Assembly (NCBI RefSeq): GCF_002312805.1
Contig: NZ_NMUA01000001.1
Span: 310,001 to 374,000, forward strand
Length of the DNA stretch: 64,000 bases
Direction: 5' to 3'
Source of the DNA: Sphingobium sp. D43FB
Lineage (GTDB): Bacteria > Pseudomonadota > Alphaproteobacteria > Sphingomonadales > Sphingomonadaceae
Under the pieces are notes generated by a model. It was not told the DNA's origin. It made no database searches and saw nothing but the letters and a program-made list of their open reading frames with translations. Below are positions 28,963-36,730 of this stretch, one piece after another (the first letter of the stretch is position 1; each line of letters starts with the position of its first letter). The position numbers and the translations under genes were made by a program.

Positions 28963-31900
28963 CTATTCGGCCGGTTGCAGCGCGGGAGCCTGGCCGCTCC
29001 GCCCGCGACGGGCGAAGCGGTCGCCAAGCGCGCGGCAGACGACATAGAAAGTGGGGGTGAAGAGCAGACCGAAGGCCGTGACCCCGGCCATGCCGAAGAA
29101 GACCGCCGTGCCCAATGCCTGGCGAAGCTCGGCACCGGCCCCCTGCGCGATCACCAGCGGCACAGCGCCCAGGATGAAGGCGAAGCTGGTCATCAGGATC
29201 GGCCGCAGCCGGGTCCGTGCGGCCTGCACCGCCGCCTCGACGGGTGAGAGGCCCTGCTGTTCCTCGGCCTGCTTGGCGAACTCGACGACCAGAATGGCAT
29301 TTTTGGCTGCCAGCGCGATCAGTACGACCAGGCCGATTTGGGTGAGGATATTATTATCCATCCCCCGCAGGTTGACGCCCAGCATCGCGGCCAACAGGCA
29401 CATCGGCACGATCAGGATGATCGCCAGCGGCAGCGTCAGGCTTTCATATTGCGCGGCCAGCACCAGGAAGACGAAGAAGACCGCCATCCCGAACACCAGG
29501 CCCGCCGTATTGCCTGCCGTCGCCTGCTGATAGGCGATGCCGGTCCATTCCTGCGCATAGCCGGTGGGGAGCGCCGTTTCACCCAGCTTTTCGATGGTGC
29601 TGAGCGACTGGCCGGACGAATAGCCCGGTGCCGTATCGCCATCGACCTCAACCGCGGGCAGCAGATTATAGCGGACGACGCGATAGGGGCCGGTCTTGTC
29701 CTGGAAGGTCGATAGGGAACCGAGCGGCACCATCGCGCCCGAATTGGACCGGGTCTTGAGGTTGGCGATGTCCGCCGTCGATCCGCGAAACGCCTGATCC
29801 GCTTGCGCCGTGACGCGATAGGTGCGGCCCAGCAGGTTGAAGTCGTTGACGAAGGCGGAACCCAGATAGACCTGCATCGCTTCGAACACGCGTTCGGGTG
29901 GGACGCCCAGCAGGTCGGCCTTGCGCCGGTCCACATCGGCGAAGATGCGCGGGGTGGCGACGTCGAACAGGGTATAGACTTGGGCGAGGCCGGGGGTCGT
30001 ATTGGCCTTGCCGATATAGTCGGTGGCGACCTTGTTCAGCGCGTCATAGCCGCGCCCCTCGCGATCCTCGATCATCGTGCGATAGCCACCGGCCGAGCCG
30101 ATGCCCTGGATGACCGGGGGCGGCACGAGAATGATGCGCGCCTTGTCATAGTCGCCGATCGCCTTGCCGGCCTGCTCCATGATCCCGGCATAGGTCGCCC
30201 CCACTTCCTTGCGTTCGGCAAAACTGGTGAAGGGGAAGTAGATCGCCGCCGAATTGGGCGCGGCGGTCTGCGAAGGACCATGGAAGCCAGCGAACATCAC
30301 CGCGCCGCGCAGGCCCTTGATCGGCAGGATCTTCTCCGCGACCTCGCGCGTCACCTTGTCGGTGCGTTCGAGCGACGCGCCGGGGGGAAGCTGGACCACG
30401 GCCAGGAAATAGCCTTGATCCTGCGCGGGGATGAAGCCGCCGGGGGTGACCCAGAATAGCGCGATGGTCGCCGCGATCAGGCCCACATAGGTCAGCAGCA
30501 TCTTCTTGGGCCGGGCGACCAGGAAGCGGGTGAGGCTGGCATAGCGGTCGCTCATCCGTTCAAAGCCGCGATTGAAGGCATCGGCGCCCTTTTGCAGCCA
30601 CCGCTTCCAGCGCGGGGTGTCCGCTGCTGGCGCGTCATGCCCGTGCTTGGGCTTCAGCAACAGGGCGGCGGCGGCGGGCGACAGGGTGAGCGAGAGCAGC
30701 AGCGAGATCACCGTCGCGGTCGAGATGGTGACGGCGAACTGCTGGTAGAAGGCGCCCGAAATGCCGGTGATGAACAGCGTCGGCACGAACACCGCGCACA
30801 GCACCAGCACGATCGCGACCAACGCGCCCGCCACTTCGTCCATCGAGAAGCGCGCCGCCTCCAGCGGGGACATGCCTTCCTCGATATTGCGTTCGACATT
30901 TTCGACCACGACGATGGCGTCATCGACGACGATGCCGATCGCCAGCACCAGGCCGAAAAGCGAGAGATTGTTGAGCGAATAGCCGACCGCCGCCAGCATC
31001 GTCGCGGTGCCGATCAGCGAGACCGGGATGGCGATGATCGGGATGACCGCCGCGCGCCAATTTTGAAGGAAGATGAGGATGACGAGGACGACCAGGATCA
31101 CCGCCTCGAACAGCGTGTCATAGACCGCGTCGATCGACTGGCTGATGAATTCGGTCGGATTGTAGATGACGCTATATTCCAGTCCTTTCGGGAAGCGCTG
31201 GGACAGGCTGTCCATTTCCGCCTTCACCTTCTCCGCCGCGTCGAGCGCGTTGGAGCCGGGGCGCTGCATGACCGCGATGACGACCGTGGGCTTGCCGGAC
31301 AAATAGGTGTTAATGCCATAATCCTGCGCGCCCAGTTCGACCCGCGCGACGTCGGCGACGCGAACCTGATGGCCATCGGCGTCCGTGCGGATGACGATAT
31401 TGGCAAATTGCTGCGGTTCGTTCAGGCGGCCCTGCATCTCGACGCCAAGCTGGAAGGCTTCGCCGCTATCATAGGGCGGCTGGCCGATGGCCCCCGCCGA
31501 TACCTGCACATTCTGCGCGCGCAGGGCAGCGACGATCTCGCCCGCCGTCAGGTTGAGCGCGGCGGCGCGACCAGGGTCGATCCACACGCGCATCGCATAG
31601 TCGCGCGCGCCGAAGAGTTGCACATCGCCCACGCCGTCGAGGCGCGCGAGGCGATCGCGCACTTGCGTCAGGGCATAGTTGGAGAGGTAGTTGCGGTCGA
31701 GCGAGCCATCGGGCGACTGGAGATTGACGACCATCAGGAAGTCGGGCGATGTCTTGCGCGTGACGACCCCTAAGCGCTGCACCTCTTCGGGCAGGCGCGG
31801 GATGGCAACCGCCACGCGGTTCTTCACCAGCACCTGCGCGGCATCCAGGTCAGTGCCGATCTTGAAGGTGACGGTGATCGTGACTTTGCCATCGCCGGTC

Positions 31901-32151
31901 GACTGGCTGATGACATAGAGCATGTCGTCGACGCCGTTGATTTCCTGTTCGATCGGCGCGGCGATGGTCTGGGCCACCGTTTCGGCCGATGCACCGGGAT
32001 ATTGCGCGCTGACCGTCACGGTCGGCGGCACGATGTCGGGATATTGCGCGACGGGCAGCCCGATGAAGGCCAGCGCGCCGACCACCGTGATGATCACGGC
32101 GATCACGGCCGCAAAGATCGGCCGGTCGATGAAGAAGCGGGAGAAACGCAT
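28963..32151 (-). CDS. RND multidrug efflux permease, HAE1 family (AcrB/MexB-like)
   Basis: Proton-driven inner-membrane pump of 1062 residues, the usual AcrB size. It opens with MRFSRFFIDRPIFAAVIAVIITVVGALA, the typical first helix. The porter domain includes SQSTGDGKVTITVTFKIGTD and the central TM block has the proton-relay Asp pair in GIVVDDAIVVVENVERN. The second half includes VQLPPGASLERTD and LTQIGLVVLIALAAKNAILVVEFA. It lies 24 bases downstream of the membrane fusion gene and 12 upstream of the channel gene. Substrates cannot be predicted, but the family exports drugs, dyes and solvents. Confidence 0.96.
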   Translation of the reverse strand: MRFSRFFIDRPIFAAVIAVIITVVGALAFIGLPVAQYPDIVPPTVTVSAQYPGASAETVAQTIAAPIEQEINGVDDMLYVISQSTGDGKVTITVTFKIGTDLDAAQVLVKNRVAVAIPRLPEEVQRLGVVTRKTSPDFLMVVNLQSPDGSLDRNYLSNYALTQVRDRLARLDGVGDVQLFGARDYAMRVWIDPGRAAALNLTAGEIVAALRAQNVQVSAGAIGQPPYDSGEAFQLGVEMQGRLNEPQQFANIVIRTDADGHQVRVADVARVELGAQDYGINTYLSGKPTVVIAVMQRPGSNALDAAEKVKAEMDSLSQRFPKGLEYSVIYNPTEFISQSIDAVYDTLFEAVILVVLVILIFLQNWRAAVIPIIAIPVSLIGTATMLAAVGYSLNNLSLFGLVLAIGIVVDDAIVVVENVERNIEEGMSPLEAARFSMDEVAGALVAIVLVLCAVFVPTLFITGISGAFYQQFAVTISTATVISLLLSLTLSPAAAALLLKPKHGHDAPAADTPRWKRWLQKGADAFNRGFERMSDRYASLTRFLVARPKKMLLTYVGLIAATIALFWVTPGGFIPAQDQGYFLAVVQLPPGASLERTDKVTREVAEKILPIKGLRGAVMFAGFHGPSQTAAPNSAAIYFPFTSFAERKEVGATYAGIMEQAGKAIGDYDKARIILVPPPVIQGIGSAGGYRTMIEDREGRGYDALNKVATDYIGKANTTPGLAQVYTLFDVATPRIFADVDRRKADLLGVPPERVFEAMQVYLGSAFVNDFNLLGRTYRVTAQADQAFRGSTADIANLKTRSNSGAMVPLGSLSTFQDKTGPYRVVRYNLLPAVEVDGDTAPGYSSGQSLSTIEKLGETALPTGYAQEWTGIAYQQATAGNTAGLVFGMAVFFVFLVLAAQYESLTLPLAIILIVPMCLLAAMLGVNLRGMDNNILTQIGLVVLIALAAKNAILVVEFAKQAEEQQGLSPVEAAVQAARTRLRPILMTSFAFILGAVPLVIAQGAGAELRQALGTAVFFGMAGVTAFGLLFTPTFYVVCRALGDRFARRGRSGQAPALQPAE

Positions 32152-32175
32152 GGGCGTTATCCTTGGGAAATGGGT

Positions 32176-33447
32176 TTAGCGCGCGAAGGTCGCCTGGGCG
32201 GCGGCGGGTGCGGCGGCCGGATCGACGGGCGTCACGGGCGTCGGCTGCGGCTTGATAGGCGCGGCGCGCACCGCGACCTTGGTGCCGGGCATCGCCGCCT
32301 GGACATTGCCGACGATGACGCGGTCCTGCGGCGTCAGGCCGGACCGGATGATCCGCAGGCCATCCACCACCGGGCCGAGTTCGACCGGCTTGGCAGAAAC
32401 GCTGTCATCCTTGCCCACGACCAGCACCGTCTTGCGCGCCTGATCGGACTGGATCGCGGCGTCCGGCACCAGCAAGGCACGGGTCGTGCCGCCGCTGGCG
32501 AGGCGCATATTGCCGAACAGGCCGGGCGCCAGGAACATGCCCGGATTGGCAAAGGTGGCGCGCACCCGGATCGTGCCCGAACGCGGGTCGAGGCCATTGT
32601 CGGTAAAGTCCAGCTTGCCCTTCCACTTATAGTCGGTTTCGTCCTGCAGGCGGACCTCGACGGCGGTTGCGCCATCGCCATCCGCCCGGTCACGCTGCGC
32701 CTTGAGGAACAAAGCTTCGGACGCGTCGAAGGTGAAGTAGATGGGATCGAGCGCATTGATCGTCGTCAGCAATGTCGCGCTGGCGCCATCGCCGCCGGCC
32801 ACCAGATTGCCGATATCGATGCGCCGGTCGGATACGCGGCCGCCGATCGGGGCGCGGACCTGGGTAAATTCCATGTCGAGCGAGCGCTGGCGCGCGCGCG
32901 CCTCGGCAGCGGCCAGCGCAGCCTGTGCGGATTGCAGCCGGGCGCGCAGGGCGTCGACTTCGCTCGCGGAAATGGCTTCGTCGCCGGTCAGCCGCTGGAC
33001 GCGGGCATAATCGGAACGGGCGAGCGCCAAGGTGCTGCGGGCGGCGGCCACGTCGGCCTGCGCTTCGGCCAGTGCGGCGCGGAACGGACGCTGATCAATC
33101 GTGAAGAGCAACTGCCCCTTGCGCACGATATCCCCGTCGCGAAAGTGCAGCGCGGTGACCGCACCCGACACGCGCGGCCGTATTTCGACCGTCTGGCTGG
33201 GGGCGAAGCGACCGACATATTCGTCCCACTGCGTCACCTCGCGCGCGAGCGGCGCGGAAATGCCGACGGTGGCGATCGGCGTGGCCGCAGCCTGGGCATT
33301 GGGTTGGTCCAGCCATTTCCAGGCGGCACCGGCGACGAGGACCAGCGCGATCGCGGCCATCGCGCCGCCGCGCCGGGACAGGCGTCCACGCTTGGATAGC
33401 GAAACTTCGCTGGCGGTGTCGGCATGGATGGGGGCGAGCATGTTCAT
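32176..33447 (-). CDS. RND efflux periplasmic adaptor (AcrA/MexA-like)
   Basis: Membrane fusion protein of the pump, 423 residues from ATG 33447 (MNMLAPIH). It has one N-terminal hydrophobic anchor (GGAMAAIALVLVAGAAWKWL), a barrel-sandwich hybrid lipoyl domain in two halves (VSGAVTALHFRDGDIVRKGQLLFTID and VRAPIGGRVSDRRIDIGNLV), an alpha-hairpin between them and beta-barrel/MP domains after. The open frame runs 139 codons further upstream but is out of frame with the real small ORF there. The ATG overlaps the TGA of that ORF by 4 bases, placing it in the same operon. Confidence 0.94.
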   Translation of the reverse strand: MNMLAPIHADTASEVSLSKRGRLSRRGGAMAAIALVLVAGAAWKWLDQPNAQAAATPIATVGISAPLAREVTQWDEYVGRFAPSQTVEIRPRVSGAVTALHFRDGDIVRKGQLLFTIDQRPFRAALAEAQADVAAARSTLALARSDYARVQRLTGDEAISASEVDALRARLQSAQAALAAAEARARQRSLDMEFTQVRAPIGGRVSDRRIDIGNLVAGGDGASATLLTTINALDPIYFTFDASEALFLKAQRDRADGDGATAVEVRLQDETDYKWKGKLDFTDNGLDPRSGTIRVRATFANPGMFLAPGLFGNMRLASGGTTRALLVPDAAIQSDQARKTVLVVGKDDSVSAKPVELGPVVDGLRIIRSGLTPQDRVIVGNVQAAMPGTKVAVRAAPIKPQPTPVTPVDPAAAPAAAQATFAR

Positions 33448-33839
33448 GGGCGAACCTTTCGTCCACGGGCACTGCGGCCCGCGCTGATGGTGGCGAGCAG
33501 CAGTTCGAGCTGGTCGGCGGTGAAACCGGCCTCTTGCGCGTCGGCAAGGGCGGAAGGGGTGACGGCATAGCCGCGATGTCAGGCCTCGACCGACAAACGA
33601 CGCAGCGCCTCCAGCCGTTCGCTGGCCAGCACGGGGCTTGGGCGTGGGCCGAAAATCAGCGCGCTCCATGTGTCCCAGCTGCCGGCGCGGCGCAGGGTGG
33701 AGAGCCGGTCGGATTGGGCCAGCGCCACCACCTGCCATTCCAAAGGCCCAAGCGTGGCCGTTTCGGTCGTGTCCGGCATCGCTAGGCATGCGGATAGGGG
33801 CGCTCCAGCCATGGGCTGGGCGAAATCTATAAAAGCCAT
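33444..33839 (-). pseudogene. small ORF of the RND operon interrupted by one in-frame TGA
   Basis: From ATG 33839 an 86-residue frame (MAFIDFAQPMAG...RRLSVEA) stops at a TGA at 33581-33579. The same frame then continues without interruption for 44 codons (HRGYAVTPSALADAQEAGFT...) to a TGA that overlaps the ATG of the adaptor gene. The downstream half has the strong GC3 bias of real coding sequence. One CGA-to-TGA change would explain the break, so the intact product would have been about 131 residues. The distal half vaguely resembles the tail of AhpD/carboxymuconolactone-decarboxylase-like proteins (LEALRR..., GFTADQL), which is a weak guess. It could be a real nonsense mutation or a sequencing error. 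Confidence 0.6.
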
Positions 33840-34093
33840 GTGTTACGTCCTCCCTGGACGGCACCAGTGATGAAAAGAGCGCAGCCGATCGCGCCGACCG
33901 GACACAAAGAGCGTCCGGCAGATGAGCGACGGCCGAAACCCACGCGCAGGTGCGCGGCGCTATCGAACGAGAATATCGGTGGGGGGTGCGACGCCCTGTT
34001 GGGCTACCGCTATAAGTCGGTCAGGGACCGCCTCTGATGATGGGGCAGCGCATAATTACCTCCCTGAAGCCTGTCGGCTCAGTGGTTCATTCC

Positions 34094-34132
34094 ATACTTA
34101 TCGGTATATAATGAGATGCTGCGCCGCGTCAA
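34094..34132 (-). promoter_or_regulatory. promoter of the RND efflux operon with TetR-type operator over the -10
   Basis: On the minus strand, TTGACG (34132-34127), a 16-base spacer and TATATA (34110-34105) form a good sigma-70 promoter. The palindrome ATACCGATAAGTAT (plus 34094-34107) covers the -10 and the start region. It lies 255 bases upstream of the first gene of the operon. A repressor bound here would block RNA polymerase. Confidence 0.75.
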
Positions 34133-34142
34133 TCGGAATAAC

Positions 34143-34156
34143 ATACCGATCGGTAA
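34143..34156. promoter_or_regulatory. second TetR-type operator upstream of the RND promoter
   Basis: ATACCGATCGGTAA, 13 of 14 positions matching the perfect palindrome found at the tetR start. It is centred 49 bases from the operator over the -10 and lies just upstream of the -35 on the minus strand. The remainder of 33840-34202 shows no gene. Confidence 0.75.
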
Positions 34157-34202
34157 CTATTTATCGCAGGTGAATGAGATGCCCGGGTGGGCGACCTATC
34201 CC

Positions 34203-34811
34203 CTATCGCCCCGGCCACATGGCAAGGGTGGTCTGCACCAGTCTTTCCAGCGTTTCGCGCGATGCGCCGCCCGATGCCTGGACAGCCATGCCCTGCATCA
34301 CCGTCGAGAGATAACAGGACATCGCCTCCGGCTCGATCCCGTCGGGCAGGTCGCCCTCTTCCTTCGCCTGCACGAACCGCGCGAGCAAGGCGGCGTTCGA
34401 CGAGGCGCGGCGCTTCAACACTTCGTCGCGGATGCAGTCTGCCTCGGTCACGCCAGCCACGGTGCTGATGACGCCCAGGCAACCCTGCGGCTCGCTGTCG
34501 CTACATTGCATGGCAAGCGAACCGCGCAACAATCGCTCGGCCACGCCGCGCGCCGTGGGGGCTTCCAACGCCGTCTTCACATAGCAGAGCTTCTCGGTCT
34601 CATAGAGGTCGAGCGCTTGCCGAAACAGGGCTTCCTTGTTGCCGAAACAGGCATAGAGGCTGGGACGCGTGATCCCCATCGCCTCGGTCAGTTCCGAAAT
34701 CGACGCGCCTTCATAGCCACGCCGCCAGAAGACCTGCAGCGCCGCGGCCAAGGCCTGTGCCGGATCAAATTCACGCGGGCGACCGCGAGACGTGGTTGCA
34801 ACCTGTTCCAT
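34203..34811 (-). CDS. TetR/AcrR family repressor of the adjacent RND pump
   Basis: A 202-residue one-component regulator. The N-terminal helix-turn-helix (GRPREFDPAQALAAALQVFWRRGYEGASISELTEAMGITRPSLYACFGNKEALF) is a textbook TetR domain. The ligand-binding half (GVAERLLRGSLAMQCSDSEPQGCLGVI..) resembles the YcdC/TetR_C group. It lies upstream of the RND operon on the same strand. A perfect 14-bp palindrome covers its own start codon and two more copies lie at the pump promoter, so it most likely represses both itself and the pump until an effector binds. Confidence 0.92.
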   Translation of the reverse strand: MEQVATTSRGRPREFDPAQALAAALQVFWRRGYEGASISELTEAMGITRPSLYACFGNKEALFRQALDLYETEKLCYVKTALEAPTARGVAERLLRGSLAMQCSDSEPQGCLGVISTVAGVTEADCIRDEVLKRRASSNAALLARFVQAKEEGDLPDGIEPEAMSCYLSTVMQGMAVQASGGASRETLERLVQTTLAMWPGR

Positions 34812-34823
34812 ACCGATCGGTAT
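34810..34823. promoter_or_regulatory. perfect TetR-type operator at the tetR start codon
   Basis: ATACCGATCGGTAT is a perfect 14-bp palindrome overlapping the first two bases of the tetR ATG (34811-34809). The position suggests autorepression, and possibly an effect on the divergent yaaA promoter about 90 bases away. Confidence 0.8.
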
Positions 34824-34914
34824 ATAGTATGACGATGCCCAAAGGTCCAGAGAGCGGCTCTCCCGGTGCGCCTAGGTTTGACGCATAGCCTGGCGGACGC
34901 TACCGCCGCCGACG

Positions 34915-35667
34915 ATGATCGCCCTCCTCTCCCCCGCCAAGACGCTCGACTTTGAGCGCCCCCTTCCGCCGATCGAGGCGTCCACGCCGCATTTTGCCGA
35001 GGAAGCGCAAAGCCTCGCACGCTCCGCCGCCAATCTGTCGCAAAAGCGGTTGTCGGAGCTGATGCACATCTCCCCGCGCCTCGCCAAGCTCAACGCCGAC
35101 CGGTTCCGCGACTTTGCCGACCTGCCGGAACGACCGGCGCTGTTCGCCTTTGCCGGCGACGTCTATACCGGCTTTGAGGTGGACACGCTGGATGAGGCGG
35201 GCGTTGCGTTCGCGCAGGATCATCTGCGCCTGTTGTCAGGCCTCTATGGCCTGTTGCGACCGCTCGACGCGATCCGGCCCTATCGGCTGGAAATGGGCAC
35301 GCGCTGGGCACCGCGTCACAAGGCGCTGACCGACTGGTGGGGCGATCGGATCGCGCAATTGCTGCTGACCCAGCTGGCGGAGGAAGGATCGGGCGTCATC
35401 CTCAACCTCGCCAGCCAGGAATATTTCGCGGCGGTGAAGGACAAGCTGCCGGGCGTGCGGGTGATCGACGTGGATTTTCGCGAGCCTGGTCCCAATGGTC
35501 CCCGGTTCATCAGTTTCAATGCGAAGCGTGCGCGCGGGATGATGGCGCGCTGGTTGTGCGAACATCATGTGACGGACGCGGATGCGATGCGCGGCTTCGA
35601 CAGCGACGGCTATCGCTTCGATGCCGATGAAAGCGCGCCTGATCGCTGGCGCTTTACCCGATCATGA
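34915..35667 (+). CDS. yaaA: peroxide stress protein, YaaA/DUF328 family
   Basis: A 250-residue protein of the YaaA family, which in E. coli lowers intracellular free iron during hydrogen peroxide stress and binds DNA. Family blocks are intact: MIALLSPAKTLDF at the N-terminus, SGLYGLLRPLDAIRPYRLEMGT, NLASQEYFAAVK, and FISFNAKRARGMMARW. The start is fixed by the conserved N-terminus. It is divergent from tetR and overlaps the following SDR gene by 4 bases (ATGA), so the two are translationally coupled. Confidence 0.93.
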   Translation: MIALLSPAKTLDFERPLPPIEASTPHFAEEAQSLARSAANLSQKRLSELMHISPRLAKLNADRFRDFADLPERPALFAFAGDVYTGFEVDTLDEAGVAFAQDHLRLLSGLYGLLRPLDAIRPYRLEMGTRWAPRHKALTDWWGDRIAQLLLTQLAEEGSGVILNLASQEYFAAVKDKLPGVRVIDVDFREPGPNGPRFISFNAKRARGMMARWLCEHHVTDADAMRGFDSDGYRFDADESAPDRWRFTRS

Positions 35668-36374
35668 GCGGGGCTGGCAAAAGCGCCGCCGTCATCATCG
35701 GTGCGTCGGGCGGCATTGGCGGCGCGCTGGAAGCCGCGCTGATCGAGGAAGGCTTGTTCGACCTCGTGCATGGCTTCGCACGCTCGCGCAGCGGTGCCTA
35801 TCATCTCGACCTGCTTGATGAGGCCAGCATCGCGGCGGCGGCCGCTTATGTCGCCCATGGCCCTGCGCCGAGCCTCGTCATCGTCGCGACCGGCCTGCTG
35901 CATCGGGGCGACCAGCAGCCCGAAAAGGCGCTGTCCGATCTCGACCCGGACTGGCTGGCGCAGCTTTATGCCGTCAACGCGATCGGCCCGACGATCGTCG
36001 CCAAGCATTTCCTGCCGATCATGCCGAAAGTCGGACGCACCGTCTTTGCGGCCCTGTCGGCGCGGGTGGGATCGATCGGCGACAATCGCCTCGGCGGGTG
36101 GCATGGCTATCGCGCGTCGAAGGCCGCGCTCAACATGCTGGTGCGCAACCTTGCGATCGAAGAGCGCCGCCGCAATGATCGCGCCATCGTCGTGACCTTG
36201 CATCCCGGCACCGTCGACACCGCATTGTCGCGCCCGTTCCAGAACAATGTTCCCAAGGGTCAACTCTCCGATCCAGAGCGTGCCGCGTTGCAATTGCTGG
36301 ACGTGATCGAAGGGTTGAAGGTGCCCGACAGTGGAAAGCTGTTCGACTTCCAGGGTGAGGAAGTGCCGTTCTGA
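35664..36374 (+). CDS. short-chain dehydrogenase/reductase, C-factor-like
   Basis: A 236-residue classical SDR. The cofactor loop IIGASGGIGGALEAAL lies near residues 11-26, and an HLDLLDEAS stretch fits NAD(P) binding. The NAG-equivalent is degenerate (IVATGLL). The catalytic Ser is in AALSARVGSIGDN and the Tyr-x3-Lys is YRASKAALN. The LHPGTVDTALSRPFQNNVP segment is shared with CsgA/C-factor-like SDRs. Substrate unknown. It is coupled to yaaA by a 4-base overlap. Confidence 0.88.
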   Translation: MSGAGKSAAVIIGASGGIGGALEAALIEEGLFDLVHGFARSRSGAYHLDLLDEASIAAAAAYVAHGPAPSLVIVATGLLHRGDQQPEKALSDLDPDWLAQLYAVNAIGPTIVAKHFLPIMPKVGRTVFAALSARVGSIGDNRLGGWHGYRASKAALNMLVRNLAIEERRRNDRAIVVTLHPGTVDTALSRPFQNNVPKGQLSDPERAALQLLDVIEGLKVPDSGKLFDFQGEEVPF

Positions 36375-36730
36375 CGGCGAAAAGCTGGGAAGCCGCCGGA
36401 AATTTGGCGGCGCAGTGGATCAGGACTGTTGCTGAACAGTAAACCGATGTGTCGATACTATTATTTCATCGTAATTTTCGCAATTAGCGATTTGATCCGA
36501 TGACGGTGCATCGCTACTTGGACCGCAAGCCACTGGCGCGGCCCGTGACCCGGCGACATCGGGTTCACTGCGCCAGGGCAGAATTATAGACAAAAAACGT
36601 CATTAGGAGCTGAGCAGCGCCATCCAGGGTATCGCCATGGATGGCTTTATTATGCTCTTGATGATGCAGCGTGCCCTTGTGGTGTCGGCTGTGTTTTGGA
36701 TCATGTTGTTACGCGGTGGGACATTCGAAT
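36375..36730. other. intergenic region before the second exporter operon
   Basis: 356 bases without a supportable gene. A short inverted repeat GCCGCC-N8-GGCGGC at 36392-36411 may terminate the SDR transcript, though no T-run follows. An AT-richer stretch around 36440-36500 may hold the promoter for the exporter operon. No clear -35/-10 pair was found. The frame of the next gene is open from a GTG at 36671. Confidence 0.5.

Noticed and set aside
34915-36374. yaaA and the SDR gene as part of the TetR-RND regulon
   Set aside because: No second palindrome lies at their promoter; only the operator at the tetR start is near, and both genes are on the other strand.
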